A stretch of DNA of 64,000 nt, taken from NCBI GenBank assembly GCA_902609685.1, contig CACLSR010000005.1:1-64000 (forward strand), read 5' to 3'. The first letter of the stretch is position 1, and each line of letters begins with the position of its first letter. Position numbers and translations under genes: made by a program. The DNA is from an uncultured Pelagibacteraceae bacterium (GTDB taxonomy: Bacteria; Pseudomonadota; Alphaproteobacteria; Pelagibacterales; Pelagibacteraceae). Below the pieces are notes generated by a model that saw only the letters and a list, made by a program, of their open reading frames with translations, had not been told where the DNA came from and searched no databases. Below are positions 36,893 to 45,729 of the stretch, in pieces.

Positions 36893-37182
36893 TTTAATAA
36901 CACTTCAGGTTGTTAATCTTAATACAACTTTTAAATCTACAAAATCTGTGATCTTAAAAATTCTCCACACAATATTTAGATTTAGTAAATAAACAAACTT
37001 ATTTAATTCAATTATAAATTTTATTTATATTTTTTTTTTATTTTTCTTTATTTTTTTTTGTCAAATACTTTTTTTTAAAAAAAAAAAATTTACACAATCC
37101 TAGATTTTATTTTTTTTTTATTTTTGAAAATTATTTGTTGCAATAATTTTATTATGGTTCTAACTGAACACTCTCCACATTT
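36893..37182. other. A+T-rich gap before dnaA; candidate replication origin
   Basis: The largest non-coding gap in the window. It holds long T-runs and an A/T inverted tract (about 37020-37130), including the exact 17-mer A(T)10A(T)5 twice (37029-37045 and 37109-37125). Two DnaA-box-like sites share TCTCCACA: TTCTCCACA at 36961-36969 (one mismatch to TTATCCACA) and CTCTCCACA at 37171-37179; ATTTACACA near 37088 is weaker. The layout (boxes flanking an easily melted region beside dnaA-dnaN) suits oriC, but some alphaproteobacterial origins are not at dnaA. A dnaA promoter must also lie here. Confidence 0.45.
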
Positions 37183-38601
37183 ATGAACAATTCTATAAAT
37201 AATAATAGTTTAAAAGACTCTAAATCCGATATTCTTGATTGGAATTTAGTTCAAGCTGAAATGAAAAATAAATTAGGACTAGATATTTACGAAAGTTGGC
37301 TTAAAAAAATAACTTTTGTCGAGGAAATCAATAATTATATCTTATTATCTGTACCTACTAGATTCATTCGAGATTGGATTACATCTAGATACTTAGATCA
37401 AATCTTGAAAATTATAAAAAATTATAAAAAAGAAATTGTTCGAATTGAATTCAAAATAACTGAAAATAAATCTATTTCAATTCAGGATGAAAATAATATT
37501 AATGTCATAGAAAATAAAGAAAATGTTTCTTTTATAAAAGACTCTTATTTACAATATAATCGAATAGATCCTAACAAAAATTTTGAAAACTTTATTACTG
37601 GCTCCAGCAATAAATTAGCATACGAAGCTTCTGTAAAAGTTTCAGAGAATATTTCACATTATAATCCACTTTATCTTTATGGTGGTGTTGGAATGGGCAA
37701 GACGCATCTTTTAAATGCAATTGGTTATCACCTGAAAAAAGATAATAAGGTTATGTTTATATCGGCAGAACGTTTTATGTATCAATTTGTAAAATCAATC
37801 AAATCAAATGATATGGTCAAATTTAAAGAGTATTTTCGTAATACAGATATTTTGTTAATTGACGATATACAATTCATGAATGGTAAAGAGGCAATGCAAG
37901 AAGAATTTTTTCATACTTTTAATGCATTATTAGATAAAGGTTCTCAAATTATAATTTCTGCTGATAGATCTCCTAATAAGCTGTCAAGAATTCAGGAGAG
38001 GATAAAGTCAAGATTTGCAGGAGGTCTAGTTGTGGATATTCAAAAAACTGATTTAGCACTCAGAAAAAAAATCCTTGAAAGTAAAATAAGTGACTTAAAT
38101 AATTTGTATCCTGAAAAGTTTAATATACCTGAGGAAATTAAGGATTTTATAAGCATTAAAATCACAACGAGTGTAAGAGAATTGGTGGGTGCAATAAATA
38201 GAATTATATCCTTTTCAAGAATTTATAACAAAATACCAAGCTTAGCTGAGACAAAAGTTATATTAAAAGATTTACTTAATTTAAATGAAAATAAAGTAAC
38301 TATTGATCTCATTCAAACTATTGTGTGTAAATTTTTTAAGATTAGTAAAAATGAAATGCTTTCATCAAGAAGATCTAGGTACTTAGTGAGACCACGGCAA
38401 ACAGCAATTTATTTAACAAAAATTTTGACTTCAAAATCTCTGCCGGAAATTGGAAGAGAGTTTTCAAATAGAGATCACACAACTATAATTCACTCAGTTA
38501 AAACTATTGAAAAATTAAAAGAAAAAGATCCAGATATGATTGCAAATATAGATAAACTAAAAAATCAAATATTATATAGCAATAAAGAAAATGAAATTTA
38601 A
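37183..38601 (+). CDS. dnaA: Chromosomal replication initiator protein DnaA
   Basis: Binds DnaA boxes at oriC and opens the duplex. The 472-residue protein has an N-terminal interaction domain (about 1-100), the AAA+ domain with Walker A LYGGVGMGKTHLLNAIG (near residue 166), Walker B ILLIDDIQFMNGKE and the arginine-finger region RIQERIKSRFAGGL, and the C-terminal DNA-binding domain signature GREFSNRDHTTIIHSVKTI (near 435). It overlaps dnaN by 11 bp. Confidence 0.97.
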   Translation: MNNSINNNSLKDSKSDILDWNLVQAEMKNKLGLDIYESWLKKITFVEEINNYILLSVPTRFIRDWITSRYLDQILKIIKNYKKEIVRIEFKITENKSISIQDENNINVIENKENVSFIKDSYLQYNRIDPNKNFENFITGSSNKLAYEASVKVSENISHYNPLYLYGGVGMGKTHLLNAIGYHLKKDNKVMFISAERFMYQFVKSIKSNDMVKFKEYFRNTDILLIDDIQFMNGKEAMQEEFFHTFNALLDKGSQIIISADRSPNKLSRIQERIKSRFAGGLVVDIQKTDLALRKKILESKISDLNNLYPEKFNIPEEIKDFISIKITTSVRELVGAINRIISFSRIYNKIPSLAETKVILKDLLNLNENKVTIDLIQTIVCKFFKISKNEMLSSRRSRYLVRPRQTAIYLTKILTSKSLPEIGREFSNRDHTTIIHSVKTIEKLKEKDPDMIANIDKLKNQILYSNKENEI

Positions 38602-39703
38602 TGTAAACCAACAAGACCTACAGCAAGCATTAAATTATTGTCAAGGAGTCATAGAAAAACGAAGTACACTTCCAATATTGTCAAACATATTGCTCGATGC
38701 ACAAAATTCAAAACTCACTATAACAGCGACAGATTTAGACTTAATATTTATTAATCAAATAAATAACGTCGAAGTCATAGAGGAAGGAAAAACAACCACT
38801 ACATCGTCTACTATGTATGATATTGTTAGAAAACTCTCATCAGGAAAAAAAATAAATTTAACTTTAACAGACAATAGCAAACTTCATCTAGAATCAGAAA
38901 AATCTATTTTTAATTTAAATTGTATGCCCGCTTCGGAATTTCCTTTAACAGATGAAAATTTTAATGAGAATGAATTTAGCCTTAAATCAAAAGACCTATT
39001 AAAGTTGCTAAATAAATGTAAATTTTCTGTGTCAAATGATGAGACCAGACATTATTTAAGTGGAATTTATTTTCATCAAACAGAGGTTGAGGATAAGAAT
39101 TACTTAACTGCAGTATCAACTGATAGTCATCGTATGTCCATTTCTAAACTCAGATTAAATGAAAAAAAAATTTTTGAACCGATTATATTACCTAAAAAGA
39201 CTATTTTTCAATTAAGTTCATTATTAGAAAACTATGATGGTGAAGTAAAAATTTCAAATATGAAATCTAAGATAAAATTTGAATTAAATAATAGTATTTT
39301 AATTTCTAAGTTAATAGATGGAAAATTTCCTAATTACATTCAAGTAATTCCAAAAAATAATCAAAAAAAATTAGAAATTGACCTTAAAATTTTTCAAAGT
39401 TCGGTGGATAGAGTAGCCTCAGTATCGCTTGATAAAAAAGATGGTGTAAAATTTAGCTTAAGTAAAGATAAACTAGATTTGTCTGTAAATAATACCAACA
39501 GCGGTGATGGAAAAGAATCCCTTGTAGTAAAATTTGATCATGATTTAGAAATTAGTTTTAATTCTAAATATCTTATAGATGTTGCTTCACAATTAGATGG
39601 AAATAATATTGAAATGTTTCTAAATGATTCAGGTTCACCTGCGCTAATCAAAGATCCTGGTGATTTTGATAGTATTTTTGTAGTTATGCCTATGAAAGGT
39701 TAA
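38591..39703 (+). CDS. dnaN: DNA polymerase III beta subunit (sliding clamp)
   Basis: Ring-shaped processivity clamp. The 370-residue protein has three clamp repeats; the first begins NQQDLQQALNYCQGVIEKRSTLPILSNIL-like sequence (VIEKRSTLPILSNILLDA), the second around residue 130 (NDETRHYLSGIYFH), and the C-terminus ends in FVVMPMKG, matching the conserved VMPMRL-type end. It overlaps dnaA by 11 bp, the typical dnaA-dnaN pair; recF is not next. Confidence 0.96.
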   Translation: MKFNVNQQDLQQALNYCQGVIEKRSTLPILSNILLDAQNSKLTITATDLDLIFINQINNVEVIEEGKTTTTSSTMYDIVRKLSSGKKINLTLTDNSKLHLESEKSIFNLNCMPASEFPLTDENFNENEFSLKSKDLLKLLNKCKFSVSNDETRHYLSGIYFHQTEVEDKNYLTAVSTDSHRMSISKLRLNEKKIFEPIILPKKTIFQLSSLLENYDGEVKISNMKSKIKFELNNSILISKLIDGKFPNYIQVIPKNNQKKLEIDLKIFQSSVDRVASVSLDKKDGVKFSLSKDKLDLSVNNTNSGDGKESLVVKFDHDLEISFNSKYLIDVASQLDGNNIEMFLNDSGSPALIKDPGDFDSIFVVMPMKG

Positions 39704-40401
39704 TTTAGCAATTTAAGTTCAGAATATATAGTTTTCTCTAAAATCCCTAAAAATTCTTCCTTGGAATAATCAGGTTTGATAGGTTCCAAAATTGAAATTG
39801 TAATTGTTTTGTTAATATCTTTTTTTCCTTTTTTTGGCCAGACGTAACCGGAATTAATAGCAACCGGTTGGCATTTTATTTTCAATTCTTCATAAATCCT
39901 TGATGCACCTTTTTTAAATGGAGGTTGTTCGTGGGGTAATACTCGAGTTCCTTGAGGAAAAATTATTATTGGTCGATTTGTATTTGCAATTATTTTAGAA
40001 ATATCTTCAAAAAAATTGATGTTTTCTTTCGATACCTTATTTCTTTTGATAGAAATTGATCCTATTTTTTTTAAGTACCAGCCAAAAATAGGTATCATAA
40101 GTAATTCTTTTTTTAAGATAAATACAGGAGAATTAAAAATCGTTTGTAGGAAAAAAGTTTCAAACATAGATTGATGAGAGGAAGCAATAAAAAATTTTTC
40201 ATTTTTAATTAAATTTTCTTTGCCTTTGACAATGATTTTTGTGGACAAGAAAATTTTTAAACAAATAGCAGCCCAATAACCCATTAATTTTCCACCAAAA
40301 AGTGTAAATTTTTGCGGTAAGATTAACGCTGGCAAAAAAATAATTGAAATTAAAATTATCCCTGAAAAAAAGAAAATTGAAAATAGAAAATTTCTTATCA
40401 T
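39700..40401 (-). CDS. plsC: 1-acyl-sn-glycerol-3-phosphate acyltransferase (PlsC type)
   Basis: Second acylation step of phospholipid synthesis at the inner membrane. The 233-residue protein has an N-terminal membrane helix (SIFFFSGIILISIIFLPAL), the acyltransferase box as SSHQSMFETFFL (HX4E in place of HX4D, a variant common in this group), GSISIKRNK, and IIFPQGTRVLP. Convergent with dnaN (4-bp overlap) and 13 bp behind lysA. Substrate assignment rests on family similarity. Confidence 0.88.
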   Translation of the reverse strand: MIRNFLFSIFFFSGIILISIIFLPALILPQKFTLFGGKLMGYWAAICLKIFLSTKIIVKGKENLIKNEKFFIASSHQSMFETFFLQTIFNSPVFILKKELLMIPIFGWYLKKIGSISIKRNKVSKENINFFEDISKIIANTNRPIIIFPQGTRVLPHEQPPFKKGASRIYEELKIKCQPVAINSGYVWPKKGKKDINKTITISILEPIKPDYSKEEFLGILEKTIYSELKLLN

Positions 40402-40414
40402 TAATTATCAAAAG

Positions 40415-41626
40415 CTAAATTATCTCATGGTGCTTTTGTCTTTTTTTAACTACTCTTATTTTAGATCCATTAATTAATATTTCTATAGGTTTAGGTCTAA
40501 GATTATAATTAGAACTGAGTGATATACCATATGCACCTACATCGCAAATTGCGATAAAATCTTTCTCTTTTAGTTCTTGAAAATTTTTTATGGACGTAAA
40601 CTTATCAGTGCTTTCGCAAATTGGGCCAACAAATTCATAAATTTTCTTTGATTTTTTACCTCTTTTTAACAAAGGTAAGATGCGATGTACTGCACCATAA
40701 AGTGCGGGTCTCATTAAATCATTCATAGCAGCATCTAAGATAACAAAATTTTTTTTATAACTCTCTTTTATGTAAATTACTTTTGATATTAAAACTCCTG
40801 TATTGCCGATTATCGATCTACCTGGCTCAAATATAATCTGAGATTTTTTATTTTTTAAAAATTTTTTAATTGCTGAATGATATTTTTTATAATTTAGTTT
40901 TTTATCATTATTGTATGGGATGCCCATACCTCCCCCAAGGTCAATAAAATCAAATTTATATTGGGTTTTTTTGATGATTTTATCTAATATTCTTAACATT
41001 TTTTCATAGGGTTTATGATCTAAAATTTGACTTCCAATATGAACACTTAAACATTTTAAATTAATATTTTTAGAATTCTTACAATATCTTACAAGTTCAA
41101 AAAATGTTTTATCATTAACTCCAAATTTATTATCTTTTTTACCTGTCGATATTTGGCTCAAAGTTTTCGGATCAGTATTTGGGTTTAATCTAATACCAAT
41201 ATTAACTTGTTTTTTTTTTATTTTAGCAATTTTATCAATTTCTATGATTTCGCTTTTGGACTCTGAATTTATTAATAAAATATTTTTATCAATTGCAAAA
41301 TTAATTTCTTTGGAAGTCTTACCAACTCCTGAAAAAACAATCTTCTTTGGACTAATTCCAGCCTTAAGAGCTAACATTAATTCACCCATTGATACAACAT
41401 CTGCCCCAAGTCCAAATTTTTTTATTTCTTTTATTAAATTTAAGTTAGTATTTGATTTAATAGCAAAACAAATTAATGGTGATATGGATTTAAAATTTTT
41501 TTTAAAATCATTTATATTTTCTTTAAGTTGTTTATACGAGTAGCAATATGCAGGTGTTCCATATTTTTTAGCAATATTTTGTAGGATTGTATTTTCAATC
41601 TTAAGTTTACTATTTAAAAATCTCAT
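40415..41626 (-). CDS. lysA: Diaminopimelate decarboxylase
   Basis: Last step of lysine synthesis, PLP-dependent. The 403-residue protein has the PLP lysine in ICFAIKSNTN (near residue 58), CLSVHIGSQI, the glycine-rich GGGMGIPYN, EPGRSIIGNTGVLI, and the second active-site half PICESTDKF and CDVGAYGISLSSNYN. The start codon shares one base with the stop of the small LptM-like gene (TAATG). The argH-lptM-lysA order is common in proteobacteria. Confidence 0.95.
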   Translation of the reverse strand: MRFLNSKLKIENTILQNIAKKYGTPAYCYSYKQLKENINDFKKNFKSISPLICFAIKSNTNLNLIKEIKKFGLGADVVSMGELMLALKAGISPKKIVFSGVGKTSKEINFAIDKNILLINSESKSEIIEIDKIAKIKKKQVNIGIRLNPNTDPKTLSQISTGKKDNKFGVNDKTFFELVRYCKNSKNINLKCLSVHIGSQILDHKPYEKMLRILDKIIKKTQYKFDFIDLGGGMGIPYNNDKKLNYKKYHSAIKKFLKNKKSQIIFEPGRSIIGNTGVLISKVIYIKESYKKNFVILDAAMNDLMRPALYGAVHRILPLLKRGKKSKKIYEFVGPICESTDKFTSIKNFQELKEKDFIAICDVGAYGISLSSNYNLRPKPIEILINGSKIRVVKKRQKHHEII

Positions 41627-41757
41627 TAAGCTTTATTTTGAAAGTAGCTTGGTATTTTTGAATTACTTTGAGATTCTTTATAGACTGGGTTTCCTTTTTT
41701 TCCACAAGCGATCAAGGTAGAAAATACAATTATTGCTAAAATAATTTTTTTTTTCAT
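41626..41757 (-). CDS. lptM: Small LptM (YifL)-like lipoprotein
   Basis: Not in the ORF track because it is only 43 aa. It has a lipoprotein signal (MKKKIILAIIVFSTLIACGK, Cys at residue 18) followed by GKKGNPVYKES, matching the C-G-x-K-G-P-(L/V)-Y start of the LptM/YifL family that helps mature the LptD outer-membrane translocon in E. coli. It is coupled on both sides, ATGA with argH and TAATG with lysA. The position argH-lptM-lysA matches proteobacterial synteny. Proline and tyrosine after the lipobox support the call. Confidence 0.82.
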   Translation of the reverse strand: MKKKIILAIIVFSTLIACGKKGNPVYKESQSNSKIPSYFQNKA

Positions 41758-43145
41758 TTTTTTCTTTTATATTTCAATATCATTTTTTTAATATTATCAA
41801 AAGATGTTCCACCATATGATTTCTTAGAATTTACAGAATTCTTTAAATCAAACACTTTTAATACATCATTTGATAGTTTTGGTTCAATTTTTTTAAGTTC
41901 AGCCAGCGTTAATTGATCGAGATTTTTTTTCTTTTTTTCAGCAAAGTTCACAATATTAGCAGTCACTTTGTATGCTTTTCTAAATGGCATTGAGTGATTT
42001 TTTACGAGATAATCTGCAAGATCAGTTGCAGTCAAATATCCTGAGTTAGCTAATTCTATCATTTGCTTTTTATTTGGTGTAAAATTTTTAAGAATCTCAT
42101 CAAGTATTTTTAAACAATTTTGTAGTGTATCATTAGATTTAAAAACAATTTCCTTATCGTCCTGAAGATCTTTGTAGTAAGATAAAGGTAAACTTTTTAA
42201 AACTGTAAGCATAGAAAACAAATTACCATAAATAATTCCAGACTTTCCTCGTAAAAATTCCAGTAAATCTGGATTTTTTTTTTGTGGCATTATCGAAGAA
42301 CCAGTTACAACTTTATCTGATAAATTTATTAACTTGAAAGCATCAGAGTTCCATATGATAAGTTCTTCAGCTATTCTAGAAATATGCATGGCACAGACTG
42401 AAACAGAGTAAAGAAAATCTAGCACAAAATCCCTGTCAGAAATTGTATCTATTGAGTTATTAGTTGGTTTTCTAAATCCAAGTTTTTTTGTAGTGTAATT
42501 TCTATCAATATTAAAAGAGGTTCCAGTTAAAGCAGCGACACCTAAAGGATTTTCATTTAAACTATCTAGATTATTTATGAATCTCTTTTGATCTCTTTTA
42601 AACATTTCAACATAAGCCATCAAATAGTGGCCAAATGAAACTGGCTGAGCATTCTTTAAATGAGTAAATCCAGGCATAAGAGTATATATATTTTTCTCTG
42701 CTGCTCTTATTACACTTTTAATTATAGTATCTAATAAAATATTAATTTCTTTCGTTGATGATTTCATCCAAATTTTCAAGTCTGTAATCACCTGATCATT
42801 TCTTGATCGTGCTGTGTGAATAAAACCCGCATCTTCACCAATTATTTCAAAAAGTCTTTTTTCAATATTTATATGAATATCCTCATACTTTTTATTAAAT
42901 TCAAATTTTTTGTTTGTTATTTCTTTTTTGATTTTGTTTAGACCATAAACAATCTTATTCTTTATTTTAAAAGTAATAATTTTTTGTTTAAATAGCATTT
43001 CAACATGTGCAATAGATCCAATTATATCCTCTTTATATAGTCTCTTATCAACATCAATTGAATTTCCCACTTTTTGAAAAATTGATGAAGTGTTTTTTTT
43101 TATTCTATTGCCCCATATTGCCTGGTTGTTTTTATTTTTCGACAT
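41754..43145 (-). CDS. argH: Argininosuccinate lyase
   Basis: Final step of arginine synthesis, splitting argininosuccinate into arginine and fumarate. The 463-residue protein shows HTARSRNDQVITDLKIWMK, MPGFTHLKNAQPVSFGHYL and the superfamily signature GSSIMPQKKNPDLLEFLRGK. Normal length. Divergent from a tlpA-like gene across 24 bp, an arrangement also found in other alphaproteobacteria. First gene of argH-lptM-lysA. Confidence 0.96.
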   Translation of the reverse strand: MSKNKNNQAIWGNRIKKNTSSIFQKVGNSIDVDKRLYKEDIIGSIAHVEMLFKQKIITFKIKNKIVYGLNKIKKEITNKKFEFNKKYEDIHINIEKRLFEIIGEDAGFIHTARSRNDQVITDLKIWMKSSTKEINILLDTIIKSVIRAAEKNIYTLMPGFTHLKNAQPVSFGHYLMAYVEMFKRDQKRFINNLDSLNENPLGVAALTGTSFNIDRNYTTKKLGFRKPTNNSIDTISDRDFVLDFLYSVSVCAMHISRIAEELIIWNSDAFKLINLSDKVVTGSSIMPQKKNPDLLEFLRGKSGIIYGNLFSMLTVLKSLPLSYYKDLQDDKEIVFKSNDTLQNCLKILDEILKNFTPNKKQMIELANSGYLTATDLADYLVKNHSMPFRKAYKVTANIVNFAEKKKKNLDQLTLAELKKIEPKLSNDVLKVFDLKNSVNSKKSYGGTSFDNIKKMILKYKRKK

Positions 43146-43169
43146 GATAATTAATTATACCTATTTAAC

Positions 43170-43679
43170 ATGAGATTTTTAATAATATTTGCTTTTTTAA
43201 TATCTAATTGTGTAGCGGTAGAAATTAAAGACATAAAAAATCTTGTTATCAATAAAGAGCTTAAAAAATATGATGGATTAACGTTTTTAGATGATCAGAG
43301 TAATGAAATTCAACTTGATCAATTTGAAGGCAATTTGGTTTTGCTCAATTTTTGGGCAACTTGGTGCGCCCCATGCAAAGAGGAAATGCCATCTCTTGAT
43401 CAATTGCAATCTCAAAAAAATTTAAACAATTTAAAAATATTTCCGATTAATGTTGGTCAGGATAATTTAGAAAAAGCCTCTCAATTTTTTGAGGATTTAG
43501 GTATAGATAATCTTAAGATATATTTCGACTCACCAATTACCTTAGCGAAAAAGTTTGGACTAAGAGGAGTGCCCACCACAATTTTGATAAACAAGGATGG
43601 ATATGAGTTTGCAAGAATTGTTGGGTCAATAGATTTTAAGGAAAAAAATTTTGTTGAATGGTTGGCTAGTTACAACTAA
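43170..43679 (+). CDS. TlpA-like periplasmic thioredoxin
   Basis: A 169-residue thiol-disulfide protein. It has an N-terminal hydrophobic signal (MRFLIIFAFLISNCVAV; a Cys at residue 14 could be a lipobox), then a thioredoxin fold with LLNFWATWCAPCKEEMPSL (CxxC near residue 67) and the cis-proline RGVPTTILINKDG. TlpA/ResA proteins reduce periplasmic cysteines, for example in cytochrome c or oxidase assembly. Divergent from argH; overlaps the convergent HIG1-like gene by 4 bp. Confidence 0.88.
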   Translation: MRFLIIFAFLISNCVAVEIKDIKNLVINKELKKYDGLTFLDDQSNEIQLDQFEGNLVLLNFWATWCAPCKEEMPSLDQLQSQKNLNNLKIFPINVGQDNLEKASQFFEDLGIDNLKIYFDSPITLAKKFGLRGVPTTILINKDGYEFARIVGSIDFKEKNFVEWLASYN

Positions 43680-43879
43680 TTTTTGAAAAAATATGCAAAA
43701 CCAACCAAAGCAATTATTGCAATAAATTGAAGCAAAACTCTTAACTGCATTAATTTATTTGAATATTTTTTGCTGGTTTCACCACCTTTAAATAAAGTTC
43801 CGATACCAAGAATTAAAACAATCCCAACCGTCATTAACAAAATTATAGATAATATTTTAACTACTATTCCAGATAACAT
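43676..43879 (-). CDS. HIG1-domain small membrane protein
   Basis: From the internal ATG the product is 67 aa with two hydrophobic helices (LSIILLMTVGIVLILGIGTL and LLQFIAIIALVGFAYFF) linked by a polar loop, FKGGETSKKYSNKLMQLRV, which matches the HIG_1_N pattern of alphaproteobacterial twin-helix proteins related to respiratory supercomplex factors. The track's 39 extra N-terminal residues overlap the esterase gene and lack family features. Role unknown here; an oxidase-associated function is inference. Confidence 0.7.
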   Translation of the reverse strand: MLSGIVVKILSIILLMTVGIVLILGIGTLFKGGETSKKYSNKLMQLRVLLQFIAIIALVGFAYFFKN

Positions 43880-43928
43880 GAAGGTATTGTAGGGTGTTTT
43901 TAAAATAAAAAAACATAATTCACACACT

Positions 43929-44588
43929 ATGACATTTTGCCTAGATTCAGTAATGGTCAAACCAGAGACTAATAAAAAGATTAAAAATGCTATCATCTTA
44001 CTTCATGGATATGGTGGTGATGGCAAGGATATTAGTATGCTCTCACTGAACTGGAAAAGACATTTACCTAATACTATTTTTATTTGTCCTAATGGTCATG
44101 AACCATGCAGTATAAACCCAAATGGATATCAGTGGTTTGATTTAAGCAAAGATGATCCAGAGTATATTTTGGATCAATCTATAAAGGCTGAAAAAAAGTT
44201 ATCAAAATTTATTGATGAAATTAAAAATGAATTTAATTTTGAAAATAAACAAATTTGTTTATCTGGTTTTAGCCAAGGCTGCATGATGTCAATTAACTTA
44301 GGACTTACTTCTGAAGAACCTTTTAATTGCGTTGTGGGTTTTTCTGGAAAAATTATTGATGAAAAGGATTTGAAATTGAGAAAAAAAAACTCATCAAGTA
44401 TTTTGTTAATTCATGGTGATTCTGATCAAGTTGTATCGCCAAATTTTATGCTAGAGGCAAAAGATTTTTTTATGAGAAATAACATAGACATTGAGACGCA
44501 TCTCATAAAAAATTGTGACCATCATATTCCTGTAAATGCTTCAAGTATTGCATTGAATTATATCTTAAAAAAATTTAATAATTCCTAA
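43929..44588 (+). CDS. Phospholipase/carboxylesterase family alpha/beta hydrolase
   Basis: A 219-residue cytoplasmic hydrolase. It has the oxyanion-hole strand AIILLHGYGGDGKD (near residue 21), the nucleophile elbow LSGFSQGCMMS (GxSxG, near 112), the acid in LLIHGDSDQVVSP and the His in CDHHIPVN. This is the YpfH/carboxylesterase-type family acting on short acyl or phospholipid esters; the substrate is unknown. Residue 9 is a possible alternative start. Divergent from the HIG1-like gene. Confidence 0.85.
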   Translation: MTFCLDSVMVKPETNKKIKNAIILLHGYGGDGKDISMLSLNWKRHLPNTIFICPNGHEPCSINPNGYQWFDLSKDDPEYILDQSIKAEKKLSKFIDEIKNEFNFENKQICLSGFSQGCMMSINLGLTSEEPFNCVVGFSGKIIDEKDLKLRKKNSSSILLIHGDSDQVVSPNFMLEAKDFFMRNNIDIETHLIKNCDHHIPVNASSIALNYILKKFNNS

Positions 44589-44625
44589 ATATTGAAAAAA
44601 ATTTTTATTTAAGTTAAAATTTGAT

Positions 44626-45195
44626 ATGAATAATTTTATTGATCAAGATGTTTCACTAGAAAAATGTCCTGCACTAGTTTTAAATGCTGATTATAGACCA
44701 TTGAGCTACTATCCTCTATCACTATGGTCATGGCAGGATACTGTTAAATCAGTTTTTTTAGATCGTGTAATTATAGTAAGTAATTACGATCGTGTAGTAA
44801 GAAGTCCTTCATTTAATATGCAATTGCCTAGTGTAATTGCTCTAAAAGATTATATTGTTCCTCAATCTAAACCAAGTTTTACAAGATTTAATGTTTTTCT
44901 GAGAGATAAATTTTCCTGCCAGTATTGTGGCAGCAACGAGGAATTAACTTTTGATCATTTATTGCCTAGATCAAAAGGTGGAGAAACTAATTGGGATAAC
45001 GTCGTTACAGCATGTTCTGCTTGTAACGTTAAAAAAGGAGGCAAACTATTAAAGTTATCGGGCATGAAACTGGCCCAACATCCTTATCAACCTTCAACAG
45101 AAGATTTACATCGTAATGGAAAAAATTTTCCTCCAAATTATTTACATAAAAGCTGGATGGATTATTTATATTGGGATGTTGAATTAGAAGCTTAA
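44626..45195 (+). CDS. HNH endonuclease family protein
   Basis: A 189-residue protein with an HNH zinc-finger nuclease domain in the second half: FSCQYCGSNEELTFDHLLPR (CxxC then the catalytic His), KGGETNWDNVVTACSACNVKKG (Asn and second CxxC). The N-terminal part (LNADYRPLSYYPLSLWSWQD) is shared by a widespread chromosomal HNH family that is not linked to phages or restriction systems. It stands alone with no methylase nearby; repair or another housekeeping role is likely but unknown. Confidence 0.88.
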   Translation: MNNFIDQDVSLEKCPALVLNADYRPLSYYPLSLWSWQDTVKSVFLDRVIIVSNYDRVVRSPSFNMQLPSVIALKDYIVPQSKPSFTRFNVFLRDKFSCQYCGSNEELTFDHLLPRSKGGETNWDNVVTACSACNVKKGGKLLKLSGMKLAQHPYQPSTEDLHRNGKNFPPNYLHKSWMDYLYWDVELEA

Positions 45196-45198
45196 GTT

Positions 45199-45729
45199 TT
45201 ATACTTTTTCTGATATTCGAATTGCAATTTTTGAACCTGTTTTTATTATTTTATCCATAATTGAATAAATGCCTTTTTTGGTAGCTCCTTTTTCATAAGC
45301 AATATCCTTATGATGAAGCTCATCTTCTCTGAATTTTATAATTTTCTTTTTTAGATTTTTTTCTTCTGGACCAAGTTGATTTATTTGGTCTTGGTAATGT
45401 TTATCTATTACTTCTTCAACGGAGGCAGTACATAGCATAGCTGCTTTTTTCCCAAGAATAGTAGACCCAAAACCTAAACCTACACCTAGCAGATCCCACA
45501 ATGGCAAAAATTTTGTTGGCTCAATATTTCTTTTTTTTATTTCGTTTTCAAAAAATTGACAATGTTCAACTTCATGTTCTTTCATATCCTCAATTGTTTT
45601 TTTTAAATTGTCATTTTTAACAATTGTATTTAAAGCTAATAACTGACCTTCATAAATTTTGACAGCACCCCTCTCGCCTGCATGGTCAACTCTAATAAAT
45701 TCTTCAACTCTTCTATCAGTTTTTTTCAT
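45199..45729 (-). CDS. coq7: Demethoxyubiquinone hydroxylase Coq7
   Basis: Di-iron hydroxylase of late ubiquinone synthesis. The 176-residue protein shows the carboxylate-bridged iron motifs: VDHAGERGAVKIYEGQL (ExxE-type start near 14), MKEHEVEHCQFFE (ExxH near 50), ASVEEVIDKHYQDQ and REDELHHKDIAYE (ExxH near 137). It overlaps dsbB by 14 bp. Together with ubiE and ubiB elsewhere in the window it fits aerobic ubiquinone synthesis. Confidence 0.94.
   Translation of the reverse strand: MKKTDRRVEEFIRVDHAGERGAVKIYEGQLLALNTIVKNDNLKKTIEDMKEHEVEHCQFFENEIKKRNIEPTKFLPLWDLLGVGLGFGSTILGKKAAMLCTASVEEVIDKHYQDQINQLGPEEKNLKKKIIKFREDELHHKDIAYEKGATKKGIYSIMDKIIKTGSKIAIRISEKV

Noticed and set aside
44626-45195. 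HNH protein as part of a restriction or homing system
   Set aside because: No methyltransferase, intron or phage context; it resembles a widespread chromosomal HNH family standing alone.
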